A DNA stretch of 64,000 nucleotides, taken from NCBI GenBank assembly GCA_036845725.1, contig DAIUDK010000007.1:1-64000 (forward strand), in the 5' to 3' direction. Below, in pieces: positions 8,013 to 18,038 of this stretch. The number at the start of each line of letters is the position of its first letter. Position 1 is the first letter of the stretch. Source of the DNA: DSWT01 sp036845725 (GTDB lineage: Bacteria > Chloroflexota > Anaerolineae > B4-G1 > SLSP01). The translations under genes and the position numbers were made by a program. The notes under the pieces are model-generated. The model made no database searches, had not been told where the DNA came from, and saw nothing but the letters and a program-made list of their open reading frames with translations.

Positions 8013-10976
8013 ATGAGGATTAAAGCGATGCTGTGTGCCATTGTGCTTGGCCTGAGCGGCTTGCTCGGGTTTGTGGCGGCGCCGAGCGCGGCGCAAATCC
8101 CACCGGCGTCCGCCCTGGTACGGATTGACCTCGCCGATGCCGCCGACCTTGCGCGCGTTGCGGCGCTCGATATCCCCGTCTACGCGCATCTCACCACGCC
8201 GGGTGCCGATTATCTGCTGGCCATCCTCGTGCCCGACCAACAAAGGCAGATTGCGGCGCTCGGCCTGTCCTTGACTACCCTCGACCCCGATGCTACGGGC
8301 GCGTCCTACTACCTTCTCGAAAGTGACGGGGGCCGGAGCGGCGCGTCTGTCACTACTGCGGCTCCGCTCTTCGTCATCTTGCACGACGACGGCCGGCACG
8401 CCGTGGGACGATTGCGCTCTGGCGTCACCATCGCCAGCCTGGATGCGCTGAAAGTGCGCGTCATACCGTTGCTCGATCCTATCGTCCTTGTCGCGCCATT
8501 CACCGGCGCGATTCCCACCGATCCGTCCTATGACCCGCTCGTCGCCGACCTGCTCACCCGCGTCACCACGGAGACTGTCTACAGTCACGACGGTGGCCTG
8601 AGTGGCGAATGGGCGATCCAGATTGGTGGTGAACCTTATGTGCTCACCACCCGTTACACCTACAGCGGCGTTCCTATTGCCAAGGCTACACAGTACGTCT
8701 ACGAGCATCTGGAATCCCTCGGCTATACCGCGTACTATCACAACTACACACTATCGGGCAGCAGTCTGCGCAACGTCATTGGCGAGAAGCAAGGCCTGGT
8801 TCACCCCGAACAAATCGTGTTGCTCACCGCCCACCTGGACTCACGGGCTGCCACAACGTCTCACAATCCCGCTCCCGGCGCGGACGACAACGCTAGCGGT
8901 TCCACAGCGTTGCTTATCGCGGCGGATCTGCTCGCTTACCTAGACTTCGACTACACTATCCGTCTGGTCTTCTTCACCGGCGAAGAACAAGGGATGTATG
9001 GCAGTCTCTACTACGCGAACGACGCCGCCGCTGCTGGCGAGGACATCCTCGGCGTGCTCAACCTCGACATGATTTCCTGGGATGCGAAAGGCGGTCCGGA
9101 TATCGACCTGCACTCCAACACCCCTGCTATCAAGGATGATTCCGACGCGCTGGCCGAATTGGTCGCTGATGTCATCGACGTTTATGATCTCAACCTGATC
9201 CCACAAATCGTGGGGAACGGCGCTCGTTTCTCCGATCACTCGCGTTTTTGGGATTGCGGGTACGCCGCGATTATGGGCATCGAGGATTACTACAACGCCG
9301 CCGAAACCGCCGCTGAACCGCGCGACTGGAACACCAACTACCACACCGTCAACGACCGGCTCAGTACGCTCAACCTCACGTACTTCCGAGAGTACGTGCG
9401 CGCTGCAATCGCTGCGTTCGTCCATCTGGGCGGCCCGCTGCGCGAGATCAGTGGAACTGTCATGTCACAGGAGACGATAATGCTCCCGCTGCCCGCGACG
9501 GTGACGGCGGTGGGGCAGCCCGGCGAATTCAGCGCTACGGCCTCCGTCTCCGGCGCTTACGCTCTGCAAGTGCCCGCCGGACACTACACCGTCACCGCCA
9601 CGCTGACCGGCTACTATCCGCAGACCATCACCGACGTCGCCGTCTTGACGGGAACGGGCGTGCGGCTGGATTTCGCCCTCGTCCCCATGCCGCTGTTCAC
9701 CGTCGAAGGCAACCTTACCGATGCGACGAACGACGAGCTGTTGAGCGCCACACTGCAAATCGACAACGGCCCACTCATCCCCGCACCGGATGGCTACTAC
9801 AGCGCCACGCTCTATCCCGGCAGCTACGTGCTGGCGGTCAGCGCCCCGTTCCATTGGCCCGTCACCCGTACCGTCGTCGTGGATCATAGCCAGCGCCAGG
9901 ACTTTGCATTGGAACCGACGCCGTGTCTGCTCGTGGTAGACGACGATTTCGACAACGAGGGCAACGCCTACGACGATCAGGCGTACTACACGCGGACGCT
10001 GGAGAGCCTGAACGTGAGCTACGATGTGTGGTCCGTGCCCGACGACGCCAATGGCCCGCCGCCGGACAGGCTGCGCCAGTATCGCGGCGTCATCTGGCTC
10101 ACCGGCCGGGACTGGGATTACACGCTCACCGCGGCGGATCAGGCCGCGCTCACCGCTTACCTCGACGGCGGCGGGCGGCTCTTCGTCAGCGGGCAGGACA
10201 TCGGGTGGGACATCGCCCGGACTGCTGCGCCGCCATTCTACCGCGATTACCTGCACGCCGGTTACTTGGCAGACGACAGCGGTTCCCGTGAGTTAGCAGG
10301 GGCGAGCTTCCTCAGCGGTCTCACCGTGACCATCGAGGGGGGCGATGGGGCGAACAATCAGGCAGATCCCAGTGAAATCACTGTGGTGGGGGATGGCGTG
10401 GGCATCTTCCATTACACTGACGACGGCAACTGGGCCGCCACCGCGTTTGCCAACGACACCTACCGTGTGGTCTACTTCGCCTTCGGTTTCGAGGGCATCA
10501 ATACCGAAACCGACCGTCAGAAAGTGATGGCCTACGTGCTGAATTACCTGCAGCCTTGCGCGTTGCCTGTCCCGTATGCCGTCGAACTTCAGGGGAACAC
10601 GCTGCGCATTGGCCTCCCAGGGCAAACTGTGGCGCATACCGTGGATCTCGTCAATACCGGCATGCTGTCCGACGCCTATGACCTCACGCTTGGTCCCTTC
10701 GTCTGGACGACGACGTTGGGCTTGCCCTTCGGCACGGCGTTGCTACCCATCACGTGTACGCCGGTATTGGCATCGCTGGAACGCCTCCCGCTGGCACTGC
10801 ACGTCACCATCCCGCTAACGGCGGCAATGCAGGATTTCGATGAAGTGGCGCTGACCGCGACCTCGGTGTATAGCCCGGCCAACTATGCTCTCACCATTCA
10901 GCGCACTGTCGCCGGCAGCGCGGTCTATCTGCCGTTGGTGCTGCGCAGTTACACTACTGCAACGACACCTTTTTAG
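8013..10976 (+). CDS. Secreted M28 metallopeptidase, multidomain
   Basis: The 987-residue exoprotein has a signal peptide (about residues 1-27, hydrophobic core then APSAAQ). Residues about 230-490 form an M28 zinc aminopeptidase domain: His274 in AHLDSR, Asp291 in GADDNASG, the EE pair at Glu324 in FFTGEEQGMYGS, NLDM, and SDHSRFW / NYHTVND for the remaining ligands. Two carboxypeptidase-regulatory-like beta domains follow at about residues 480-640. Next is a segment starting LLVVDDDFDNEGN with a DGGGRLFVSGQD strand-turn, resembling a glutamine-amidotransferase-like fold. Then comes a beta-rich region and a terminal VYLPLVLRSY tail. The ATG at 8013 has an AAAGGA site. It probably degrades extracellular peptides. 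Confidence 0.9.
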   Translation: MRIKAMLCAIVLGLSGLLGFVAAPSAAQIPPASALVRIDLADAADLARVAALDIPVYAHLTTPGADYLLAILVPDQQRQIAALGLSLTTLDPDATGASYYLLESDGGRSGASVTTAAPLFVILHDDGRHAVGRLRSGVTIASLDALKVRVIPLLDPIVLVAPFTGAIPTDPSYDPLVADLLTRVTTETVYSHDGGLSGEWAIQIGGEPYVLTTRYTYSGVPIAKATQYVYEHLESLGYTAYYHNYTLSGSSLRNVIGEKQGLVHPEQIVLLTAHLDSRAATTSHNPAPGADDNASGSTALLIAADLLAYLDFDYTIRLVFFTGEEQGMYGSLYYANDAAAAGEDILGVLNLDMISWDAKGGPDIDLHSNTPAIKDDSDALAELVADVIDVYDLNLIPQIVGNGARFSDHSRFWDCGYAAIMGIEDYYNAAETAAEPRDWNTNYHTVNDRLSTLNLTYFREYVRAAIAAFVHLGGPLREISGTVMSQETIMLPLPATVTAVGQPGEFSATASVSGAYALQVPAGHYTVTATLTGYYPQTITDVAVLTGTGVRLDFALVPMPLFTVEGNLTDATNDELLSATLQIDNGPLIPAPDGYYSATLYPGSYVLAVSAPFHWPVTRTVVVDHSQRQDFALEPTPCLLVVDDDFDNEGNAYDDQAYYTRTLESLNVSYDVWSVPDDANGPPPDRLRQYRGVIWLTGRDWDYTLTAADQAALTAYLDGGGRLFVSGQDIGWDIARTAAPPFYRDYLHAGYLADDSGSRELAGASFLSGLTVTIEGGDGANNQADPSEITVVGDGVGIFHYTDDGNWAATAFANDTYRVVYFAFGFEGINTETDRQKVMAYVLNYLQPCALPVPYAVELQGNTLRIGLPGQTVAHTVDLVNTGMLSDAYDLTLGPFVWTTTLGLPFGTALLPITCTPVLASLERLPLALHVTIPLTAAMQDFDEVALTATSVYSPANYALTIQRTVAGSAVYLPLVLRSYTTATTPF

Positions 10977-11030
10977 TTTCCTGAGCGGTTTATCGTATCT
11001 GTCGTTATTGCAGGTACTGCGAAATCGCCA

Positions 11031-11084
11031 GGGGTGTTTATTGTTTGCGGGCATCGCTTGCAGACGACAAACACCCCTTTCTTT
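11031..11084 (+). terminator. Terminator after the M28 peptidase gene
   Basis: GGGGTGTTT (11031-11039) pairs perfectly with AAACACCCC (11069-11077), with a partly structured loop, and is followed by TTTCTTT. Confidence 0.8.
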
Positions 11085-11113
11085 GCGGCTTTAGCGATGT
11101 AGTCTATGTTAAC

Positions 11114-11141
11114 TTGCTTCAAACCATTTACGGGCTATAAT
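11114..11141 (+). promoter_or_regulatory. Predicted promoter of the histidine kinase gene
   Basis: TTGCTT (11114-11119), a 16-base spacer and TATAAT (11136-11141) lie 95 bases before the ATG at 11236. Confidence 0.6.
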
Positions 11142-11235
11142 CAAAGTGTAAAGTTGGGGGTTTGTGGGAAACAATAAACTTGGATGTGGGCGATTGCGTG
11201 CCACACATGTGCTTGTGGATATATAGAGGATAAGT

Positions 11236-13167
11236 ATGAGTTCGCCGCAAATATTGGTTTTCAGCGAAGAAGCCACAGTCTACCAGGAATTGGTGCAGCT
11301 ATTGCCCGTCGAGATTGAAGCGCTGCATCTTGCCACGCTGCCAGCGCTGCGGGCTATGCTGCCCGGCCCTGAGGCTACAGTTATCCTGTTGTGCCTTTCC
11401 ACCATTAATGAGACAGAGGCGCTTTCCCTGGTCGATGAGCAAGCTGCCGATGCGTCACTCGTAGTCGTCGCCTCAGCAGCGCCAACGATTACGCAGTTCA
11501 ATGCCCTACTAGAACACAACGTGCAGGCCCTGCTTGCGTACCCGTTCCAGGCGGAGCAGGTGCGCGAGACGCTTGTCCGCGCGCTGGAGCGCGTGCAACG
11601 CCAGGCTTCGCAAAGTTACCTCAAAGACAGTCTGGCCCGCGTCAATCGGCAGCTCAACCAGCGTCTGCAAGAGATAAACGCTATCTACACCGTCGGTAAG
11701 TCGGTCACATCCTCGCTCGATGTGGAAGAAATCCTGACGCGTATCGTCGAAGCTTCGGTCAACCTCACGCAGGCTGAACAGGGCTTTATCCTTTTGAAGG
11801 AAGACGGCAAGCTCTACTTACGCGCGTCAAAGAATATGAACGCGGAGTTGGCACAGCGTTTCTGTGTGGAAGCCTCTGACCCTATCGCCTGGCAGGTGAT
11901 TCGTTCGGGCCGCCCGACAATGTTGCAGCGCAGCACCAAGATCGCTACCGGTTATCTGGTACGCGCCTTGCTTTATGTTCCCATTCAGTTTCCGGGATGC
12001 GGTACGGTAGGCGTTCTGAGCGTAGTCAATCTGGAGCGCGACCAGGCTTTTACCGAGAATCAAGTCTTTACGCTCTCGGCTATTGCTGATTTCGCCGCCA
12101 TTGCCCTGGAAAATGCGCAGCTCTTCGCCGCCGTGGAGGCTGAACGCTCGCGTTTGAGTGCGATTCTGGAGCATGCTGCCGAGGCGGTCCTCGTCACAGA
12201 TATGGATGACTGTCTATGGCTGTGGAGCGATAGCGCGGCGGAGAATTTTGACATCAAACCCGACGCTCAGGGTCAAAGGGTCGTGGATTACATCGAAAAT
12301 ATCGGCGTGCGCGAGCTGTTTGCGCGGCTCACCACAGATCAAACGCTCGTCCATAACGAGATCGATCTAGAGAATGGTCGGGTCTTCAACGCGCAGTTGA
12401 GTTCAATCGATCATATCGGCCGGGTGGTGGTAATGCAAGACATCACTCACCTAAAGGAGTTGGACCGGCTCAAGTCAGAGTTTGTCTCGACTGTCTCCCA
12501 CGATTTACGCACGCCGCTCACCACTATCCAGGGCTACGTCGAGCTTTTGGAACGGGCCGGGCCGCTCAACGAGTTACAGCAGGACTTCATCAGTAAGGCG
12601 CTGCATAGTTTGGAGCACATCACGGCCTTAATCAGCGATTTGCTGGACATCGGTCGTATCGAGGCCGGATACGACCTGGACATGTGTCCTTTCCGCATCA
12701 ACGACGTCATCCAGCAATCGTTAGATGTACACGCGGTGCTTGTCGAGCAGGCTGAACTGCATTCCGTGACCAACATCCCTGATGAGCCGTTGTGGATTCA
12801 CGGCAATGTGCGCCGGATCCGCCAGGTGTTGGATAACCTGATCGGCAACGCAATCAAATACAATCGTCCTGGAGGCACAGTTAAGGTGACCGCCGAGCCG
12901 GGCGCCGACTACGTCATCGTCAGCATTGAAGACCAGGGTGTCGGTATCCCGTTGGAAGAGCAGCCCAAACTGTTCGAGCGTTTCTATCGCGTGCGCACTC
13001 CCGAAGTCGAAGATATTCGCGGTACCGGCCTAGGACTTTCCATTGTGAAGTCCATTATCGAAAAGCATAAGGGGCGCGTTTGGGTACGCAGTTATCCGGG
13101 GAAGGGAAGTACGTTTGCCTTTATCCTCACGCTATGCCCGCCCCCTGCCGAAGATGCAGATGTTTAG
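11236..13167 (+). CDS. Hybrid-type sensor histidine kinase with degenerate receiver, GAF and PAS
   Basis: The 643-residue soluble kinase has a receiver-like fold at residues 1-120, a short coiled coil, a GAF domain at about 150-300, a PAS-like domain at about 305-400, HisKA with the phospho-accepting His422 in SHDLRTPL, and an HATPase_c domain (NLIGNAIKYN, GVGIPLEEQP, GTGLGLSIVK). The receiver lacks its phospho-acceptor: the strand that should end in Asp reads ILLCLST, and the conserved Lys before Pro-Phe is replaced (AYPF). It is therefore likely a pseudo-receiver used for ligand or protein sensing. No response regulator gene is adjacent. AGAGGA precedes ATG 11236. Confidence 0.9.
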   Translation: MSSPQILVFSEEATVYQELVQLLPVEIEALHLATLPALRAMLPGPEATVILLCLSTINETEALSLVDEQAADASLVVVASAAPTITQFNALLEHNVQALLAYPFQAEQVRETLVRALERVQRQASQSYLKDSLARVNRQLNQRLQEINAIYTVGKSVTSSLDVEEILTRIVEASVNLTQAEQGFILLKEDGKLYLRASKNMNAELAQRFCVEASDPIAWQVIRSGRPTMLQRSTKIATGYLVRALLYVPIQFPGCGTVGVLSVVNLERDQAFTENQVFTLSAIADFAAIALENAQLFAAVEAERSRLSAILEHAAEAVLVTDMDDCLWLWSDSAAENFDIKPDAQGQRVVDYIENIGVRELFARLTTDQTLVHNEIDLENGRVFNAQLSSIDHIGRVVVMQDITHLKELDRLKSEFVSTVSHDLRTPLTTIQGYVELLERAGPLNELQQDFISKALHSLEHITALISDLLDIGRIEAGYDLDMCPFRINDVIQQSLDVHAVLVEQAELHSVTNIPDEPLWIHGNVRRIRQVLDNLIGNAIKYNRPGGTVKVTAEPGADYVIVSIEDQGVGIPLEEQPKLFERFYRVRTPEVEDIRGTGLGLSIVKSIIEKHKGRVWVRSYPGKGSTFAFILTLCPPPAEDADV

Positions 13168-13260
13168 GTCTATTCTTGCCATGAATACACAAAGAGACAG
13201 GGTTTTATGCGTTTTCTCTGTGGTTTCGTGCCTTAGTGGTTTATTATTGGAGTCAATTTG

Positions 13261-14670
13261 ATGCCAAAACCTTTGGTCGCTATCGTGGGACGCCCCAACG
13301 TGGGGAAGTCTACCTTTTTTAACCGCGTAGTCGGCGAGCGTCGGGCTGTAATCAGTGATATTCCCGGCACCACCCGCGACCGCATCTTTGCCACGGCAGA
13401 ATGGAACGGCTATTCCTTTCTCCTCGTCGACACCGGCGGTATCGAGATTCTGCCCCCCAACGTCGGAAAGGGCCTGCGTCCGATCCCGCAGGCGCCGCTT
13501 TCGGAGGATTCTGTTCCCTATATCTCTCTCATTCGTGCACAGGCCGAGGCTGCTATCCATGAGGCCGACCTGATCCTCTTCCTCACCGATGCGCAGACCG
13601 GGCTGACCGGCGCGGACCATGAGATCGCCGATCTGTTGCGCCGTGCCGAAAAACCCGTTTTGCTCGTCGCCAACAAGGCTGACAGCGAATCCCGCGAGTT
13701 ACAGGCCTTGGAATTTTATGAACTGGGCATGGGCGAAGTATACACCACCTCCTCTATCCACGGTTCCGGCGTGGCCGATTTGTTGGACGTGGTTGTGGAT
13801 TTGCTGCCGTCACAGTCGCCGGGGCTGGAGGACGACGAAGCCGTGCGCATCGCCATCCTCGGGCGGCCCAACGTGGGCAAGTCGTCGCTGCTGAACAAGT
13901 TACTGGGGCAGGAACGCGCCATTGTCAGCCCCGTCGCCGGGACGACGCGTGATGCACTGGACACCGAAATGGAATGGGAAGGACAGAAGATTGTCCTCAT
14001 CGACACAGCTGGTATCCGGCGGCGCGGGAAAATCGAGCCGGGCGTGGAAAAATACAGCGTCCTGCGTGCCGCACGGGCGCTGGCGCGCACCGATGTCGCG
14101 CTGTTGTTGATCGACGCGACTGAGGGCATTACTGCGCAGGACACCCACGTTGCCGGGATGATTGCTGAAGAAGGAGTCAGCGTCGTCGTCGTGGTCAACA
14201 AATGGGATGCGGTCGATGCGGAAACACGGGCCAACCGCCAGCAATTCGAGGACGAAGTGCGTGAGGGCCTGAAGTTCCTCAGCTACGTGCCATTGCTCTT
14301 TATTTCGGCACTGACCGGCCTGCACGTGAACCAGGTGATCCCGGCAGTGCTCGACATCGTGGACGCGCGCTACCAACGGCTGCCTTCCGGCCCGCTCAAC
14401 GACCTCATCCGCGAGGCGATGGCGGCGCACCCGCCACCCAGCAGACGCGGCAAGCGTCTGCATGTCCATTACGTTACGCAGCCGGAGGTCGCCCCACCAA
14501 CCTTTATCTTCTTCGTCAACGACCCGGAATTGCTGCATTTTTCCTACCAGCGATTTCTGGAGAACTGTATCCGTGAGGTTTATCCTTTTCCGGGCACGCC
14601 GATCCGTATGACTTTTCTTCGTCACCGCGCGAGAAGCGGCACACGGACCAAACTCAAAGAGGGAAAGTAG
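13261..14670 (+). CDS. der: Ribosome-assembly GTPase Der (EngA)
   Basis: The 469-residue protein has two tandem G domains. The first carries GRPNVGKST, GTTRD, DTGG and NKAD; the second GRPNVGKSS, GTTRDALD, DTAGI and NKWD. A C-terminal KH-like domain of about 110 residues follows. This arrangement is unique to Der, which acts in 50S subunit maturation. The first G domain carries an insertion of roughly 25 residues after DTGGIE compared with the usual sequence. The ATG at 13261 follows a TTG in the same frame; GGAG 8 bases upstream favours the ATG. The 90-base gap from the kinase gene contains repeat-like words of the ctctgtggtt kind. Confidence 0.95.
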   Translation: MPKPLVAIVGRPNVGKSTFFNRVVGERRAVISDIPGTTRDRIFATAEWNGYSFLLVDTGGIEILPPNVGKGLRPIPQAPLSEDSVPYISLIRAQAEAAIHEADLILFLTDAQTGLTGADHEIADLLRRAEKPVLLVANKADSESRELQALEFYELGMGEVYTTSSIHGSGVADLLDVVVDLLPSQSPGLEDDEAVRIAILGRPNVGKSSLLNKLLGQERAIVSPVAGTTRDALDTEMEWEGQKIVLIDTAGIRRRGKIEPGVEKYSVLRAARALARTDVALLLIDATEGITAQDTHVAGMIAEEGVSVVVVVNKWDAVDAETRANRQQFEDEVREGLKFLSYVPLLFISALTGLHVNQVIPAVLDIVDARYQRLPSGPLNDLIREAMAAHPPPSRRGKRLHVHYVTQPEVAPPTFIFFVNDPELLHFSYQRFLENCIREVYPFPGTPIRMTFLRHRARSGTRTKLKEGK

Positions 14671-14724
14671 ACATTCGCAGCGGGTTTTCTAACTTGTAAT
14701 CGTTCTTATAAGGAGGCATACCGC

Positions 14725-17700
14725 GTGTCCCCGGCATACCCACAATTACGCGTTGAAATTCGTAAGTTGGGGAATAAGTTCTTCGCCATTACCAAACAGG
14801 ATAATGGACGGGAGATCTTTACCAACGAATTTCAACACGACCCCACCGGAACGACACACCTGGGGCCGTTGTGGTTGCTGGAACGCGGGGTGCTGCCCCC
14901 TGACGAGCGCCGCGCGAGCGGTAGCAAAAGCGGAGACGAACAAGCTGCCCTGTACGGTCAGCGCCTGTATGGCTACCTCTTTGACAAGGGCAAAAAACTG
15001 CACGCCTTCTTGAAGGCCAACCCTGAGTACCGGCAGTCCCACCTTGTCCTGTCGCTCCATTCGGATGTGGCATCATTGTGGCGCTTGCCGTGGGAATATC
15101 TCCACGACGGCGAGAAGTTCGTCTGCCTGGATGGCGAGATGCACCTCAGCCGCCTGCCGGAAGATCTGCTTGACCTTTCCCCACGCGCAACGCCGTCACC
15201 GTTGCGCGTGTTGTTTGTTATCGCTGCGCCCGACGATCAAAAGGCCCTGGACGTCGAACGTGAGTTGACCGTGATGCAGGATGCGCTCGAAGGTCACGTT
15301 CGCGCAGGAAACCTGGTGATAGACGTGCTGGACGAGGCAACGCTCCCCGCGTTGCAAAGCGCTTGCAGCTGGCAGAGTCAAAGAGGCACTCCCTGGCACG
15401 TCATCCACTATATCGGCCACGGTACGTACATTCATAAACAGCAGCGTGGTTTTCTCTGCTTCGAAAGACCGAACGGAGAAACTGACCTGCTCGAGGCGCT
15501 GCACCTCAGGCCCATTCTGGACAATACGCCGCCCCATTTGTGGGTGATTTCGGCGTGCCAGAGCGCGCAAATCGGTGTGTTGGACGCCTTCGATAACGTC
15601 GCCACTGGTCTGTTGCAATTTGGCGCGCCGGCCGTGCTCACCGTGCCTACCAGCCTCACCGACGACTCGGTTATCGAACTGGCGCATACCTTCTACGGCC
15701 ATCTGGCTGCCGGTCAGTGCCCCATCGAGAGCCTCTACCACGCGCGGCTGGCTCTCAGCCAACTTGACGTTGACCGTCCCATTGAGCGTCGCCGCTTCGA
15801 TTGGGGCGTCCCGGCGCTTTACCAGCGCGCGCAAGTCATGCAGTTGGTGGATCAAGATCTGCAGGAGGAAGCAGTCGCTGACACAGCCCCAGCAGCGTCG
15901 CTCGTGCGCAATGTCGCCGGTCTGACGCTTCCTAACTATTTTGTGGATCGCCAACAGGCCCTGCACACGTTGCGCTGCGCGTATCAGGACGGAACCAAGG
16001 GAACTGTGCGTGCCCTGTACGTCTGGGGCAGTTCCGGGTGTGGGAAGAGCGCATTGGTCGCCCAAAGCATCCTCTATTCCGGCGTCAGCGCGGAAGACGT
16101 GCTCGTCATCGACTGCCGGGAACTGCTCGAGCCGATTGCCGCGTTGGGGAAGATCGCCGACTTCTGGCGTAGACGGCAGTGTCCGGAGGCGGCAACACTG
16201 CTGCTCGACAATCGCCGCGATCCTGCCGAGCGCGCGCACATGGCGGCCCAGTCGTTGAGTGCGTCCCCGCACCTCCTCGTCTTTGACGACCTGGATGTCT
16301 GGTTTCAAGCACCCACCGCCGATTCCGGCACGACGCCCAGTGTCATCGCTGACAAGACATTGGCGGCGGTCATGCGTGGGCTTTTGTTCACCCGTGGCGC
16401 GATCATGTACGTGTTCGCCGCGCGGCAGCGTTGGGCCGATGTCAATGCACTACCCGCCGACTACAAGCGTGAGATTCACCTCGATGCGCTGACCCAACGG
16501 TACGCCGTCCTGCTGATGGATGCGCTGCCCCACCTCGGTCAGGCGTCGTTAGCTGCCAAAACGGACATCTACCGGCTTGTGGGAGGACATCCGCAAACGT
16601 TGCGCCTCCTCGATGGCTGGCTCGCTGCTGGGCACGAACTGCAAACGCTGTTCGACAACCCTACTATGCAGCCACAGACCGCCGAGGCGTGGCAGCACTA
16701 CTTCCTGGATGCGATTGTACGCGGGCTTGATCCCGGCGAGGACGATGCTCTGACCACCCTCACAGTGTTTAATGTCCCCTTTGGTGCCGGATTGCTCACC
16801 AAACTCACGCGCATCACCGAGAAATACGCCGCCCCTTTGCTGGAACGCTGGGAAAAGCTGGCCCTCTTACAGTCTCACCATATCCAACGTGGCGAACGTA
16901 TGTATACCTTACATCCCATTGTGCGCCGCCACATTCTGGGTCGCGTGCAAGAAGACGAGGAACGTGCGGCCCTGCACGCGCGCATGGCTGCCTATCACGC
17001 TGCTCCTTTTATGGATGAGGCACGCCGTCGTGTTGTTGCCCGCAATATGAGTTCATGGCCTCCGGAACGTGTCGCGTGGCTCGCCCGCGACAGCAACGGT
17101 ATCCTCGGCATGTGGGTGCGCCAGACGCAGGATCCCGAAGACGCCCAGCGCACTATGGACGAGGCTCTGGCCTGGCAACATCACCTGTTCAGAGCGGGAG
17201 ACGTTGAAGCCGCCGCCCACATTATTCGCACCATTGTGCCGGTGCTCAACCGCTGGGGACAATACGATCTGTCTGAGGTCCTCTTGCAGCGCAGTATCTC
17301 CGTGAATGCAGGACCGGAGCGCGGTCCTATCATGGACGATTTAGCGACGTTGTATCTGGATCGCGGTCATCTTACTGAGGCGTTGAAGGTGTACGAGGAA
17401 GTCTACCAGATGTTCGCCGCGCAGGGGGCCAGGGAACAAATGGCCCATATCCTGCGCCGTATTGCCCGCGCGCACCAGCAGTTGGGCAACTCCCGCGAGG
17501 CAATCGAGACGTATGAGGCTGCGCTTCAAATCATGCGCGAAACCGGGGACGAAAACGGGCAAAGCACCTGCCTGTACCAGCTTTCCACCATCCACCGTCA
17601 GTTAGGTGATTACCAACGTGCGCTTGCGTGCAGTCAGGCGACAACACAGTTACAAAACAAGCTCGGCAATCTGGCCGGTGCTGCGGCAGCGCTCTATGAG

Positions 17701-18021
17701 CAGGCGTTGGTCTTTAAGCACATCAACCATCTCGACAGCGCCCTTGACCATTGGCAGCAGAGCCTCGATATCGCCAGCACGATGGGGGATGAGGCTATGG
17801 CAGTCGATGCGCTGCGGGAGATGAGTAACGTGTACCGTGACAGCGGGCGTTTGGATGATGCCATTGAAGCTTCCCTTAAGGCGGTCGAGATGTGCTATCG
17901 TGTCAATCCCCGGAAAGCAGCGACACTCCTGCAAACGCTGGGGAAACTCTACGAGCAGCAGGGCGATGCAGAAAAAGCTGCAACCAGCTATGCACAGGCC
18001 CAGCGTATGGCGCAGCAATGA
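14725..18021 (+). CDS. CHAT protease - STAND NTPase - TPR protein
   Basis: The 1098-residue protein has three parts. Residues about 100-370 form a CHAT (caspase-like) domain with the catalytic His232 in HYIGHGTY and Cys278 in ISACQSAQ. Residues about 395-760 form a STAND-type P-loop NTPase: Walker A GSSGCGKS with Lys441, Walker B HLLVFDDLD near 520, then winged-helix-like segments. From about residue 800 to the end are six or so TPR units (of the EALKVYEEVYQMFAAQG kind). Such proteins act as regulated proteases in signalling, programmed death or antiphage responses, the NTPase and TPR parts sensing a trigger. GTG start at 14725 with AAGGAGG 8 bases upstream. No effector, CRISPR or defence genes are adjacent, so the role is open. 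Confidence 0.9.
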   Translation: MSPAYPQLRVEIRKLGNKFFAITKQDNGREIFTNEFQHDPTGTTHLGPLWLLERGVLPPDERRASGSKSGDEQAALYGQRLYGYLFDKGKKLHAFLKANPEYRQSHLVLSLHSDVASLWRLPWEYLHDGEKFVCLDGEMHLSRLPEDLLDLSPRATPSPLRVLFVIAAPDDQKALDVERELTVMQDALEGHVRAGNLVIDVLDEATLPALQSACSWQSQRGTPWHVIHYIGHGTYIHKQQRGFLCFERPNGETDLLEALHLRPILDNTPPHLWVISACQSAQIGVLDAFDNVATGLLQFGAPAVLTVPTSLTDDSVIELAHTFYGHLAAGQCPIESLYHARLALSQLDVDRPIERRRFDWGVPALYQRAQVMQLVDQDLQEEAVADTAPAASLVRNVAGLTLPNYFVDRQQALHTLRCAYQDGTKGTVRALYVWGSSGCGKSALVAQSILYSGVSAEDVLVIDCRELLEPIAALGKIADFWRRRQCPEAATLLLDNRRDPAERAHMAAQSLSASPHLLVFDDLDVWFQAPTADSGTTPSVIADKTLAAVMRGLLFTRGAIMYVFAARQRWADVNALPADYKREIHLDALTQRYAVLLMDALPHLGQASLAAKTDIYRLVGGHPQTLRLLDGWLAAGHELQTLFDNPTMQPQTAEAWQHYFLDAIVRGLDPGEDDALTTLTVFNVPFGAGLLTKLTRITEKYAAPLLERWEKLALLQSHHIQRGERMYTLHPIVRRHILGRVQEDEERAALHARMAAYHAAPFMDEARRRVVARNMSSWPPERVAWLARDSNGILGMWVRQTQDPEDAQRTMDEALAWQHHLFRAGDVEAAAHIIRTIVPVLNRWGQYDLSEVLLQRSISVNAGPERGPIMDDLATLYLDRGHLTEALKVYEEVYQMFAAQGAREQMAHILRRIARAHQQLGNSREAIETYEAALQIMRETGDENGQSTCLYQLSTIHRQLGDYQRALACSQATTQLQNKLGNLAGAAAALYEQALVFKHINHLDSALDHWQQSLDIASTMGDEAMAVDALREMSNVYRDSGRLDDAIEASLKAVEMCYRVNPRKAATLLQTLGKLYEQQGDAEKAATSYAQAQRMAQQ

Positions 18022-18038
18022 CAGCGATCAGTTGACCG

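Noticed and set aside
14725..18021. A defence island around the CHAT-STAND-TPR gene
   Set aside because: Neighbours are der, a membrane glycosyltransferase and housekeeping genes; no nuclease, toxin, restriction or CRISPR genes are near.
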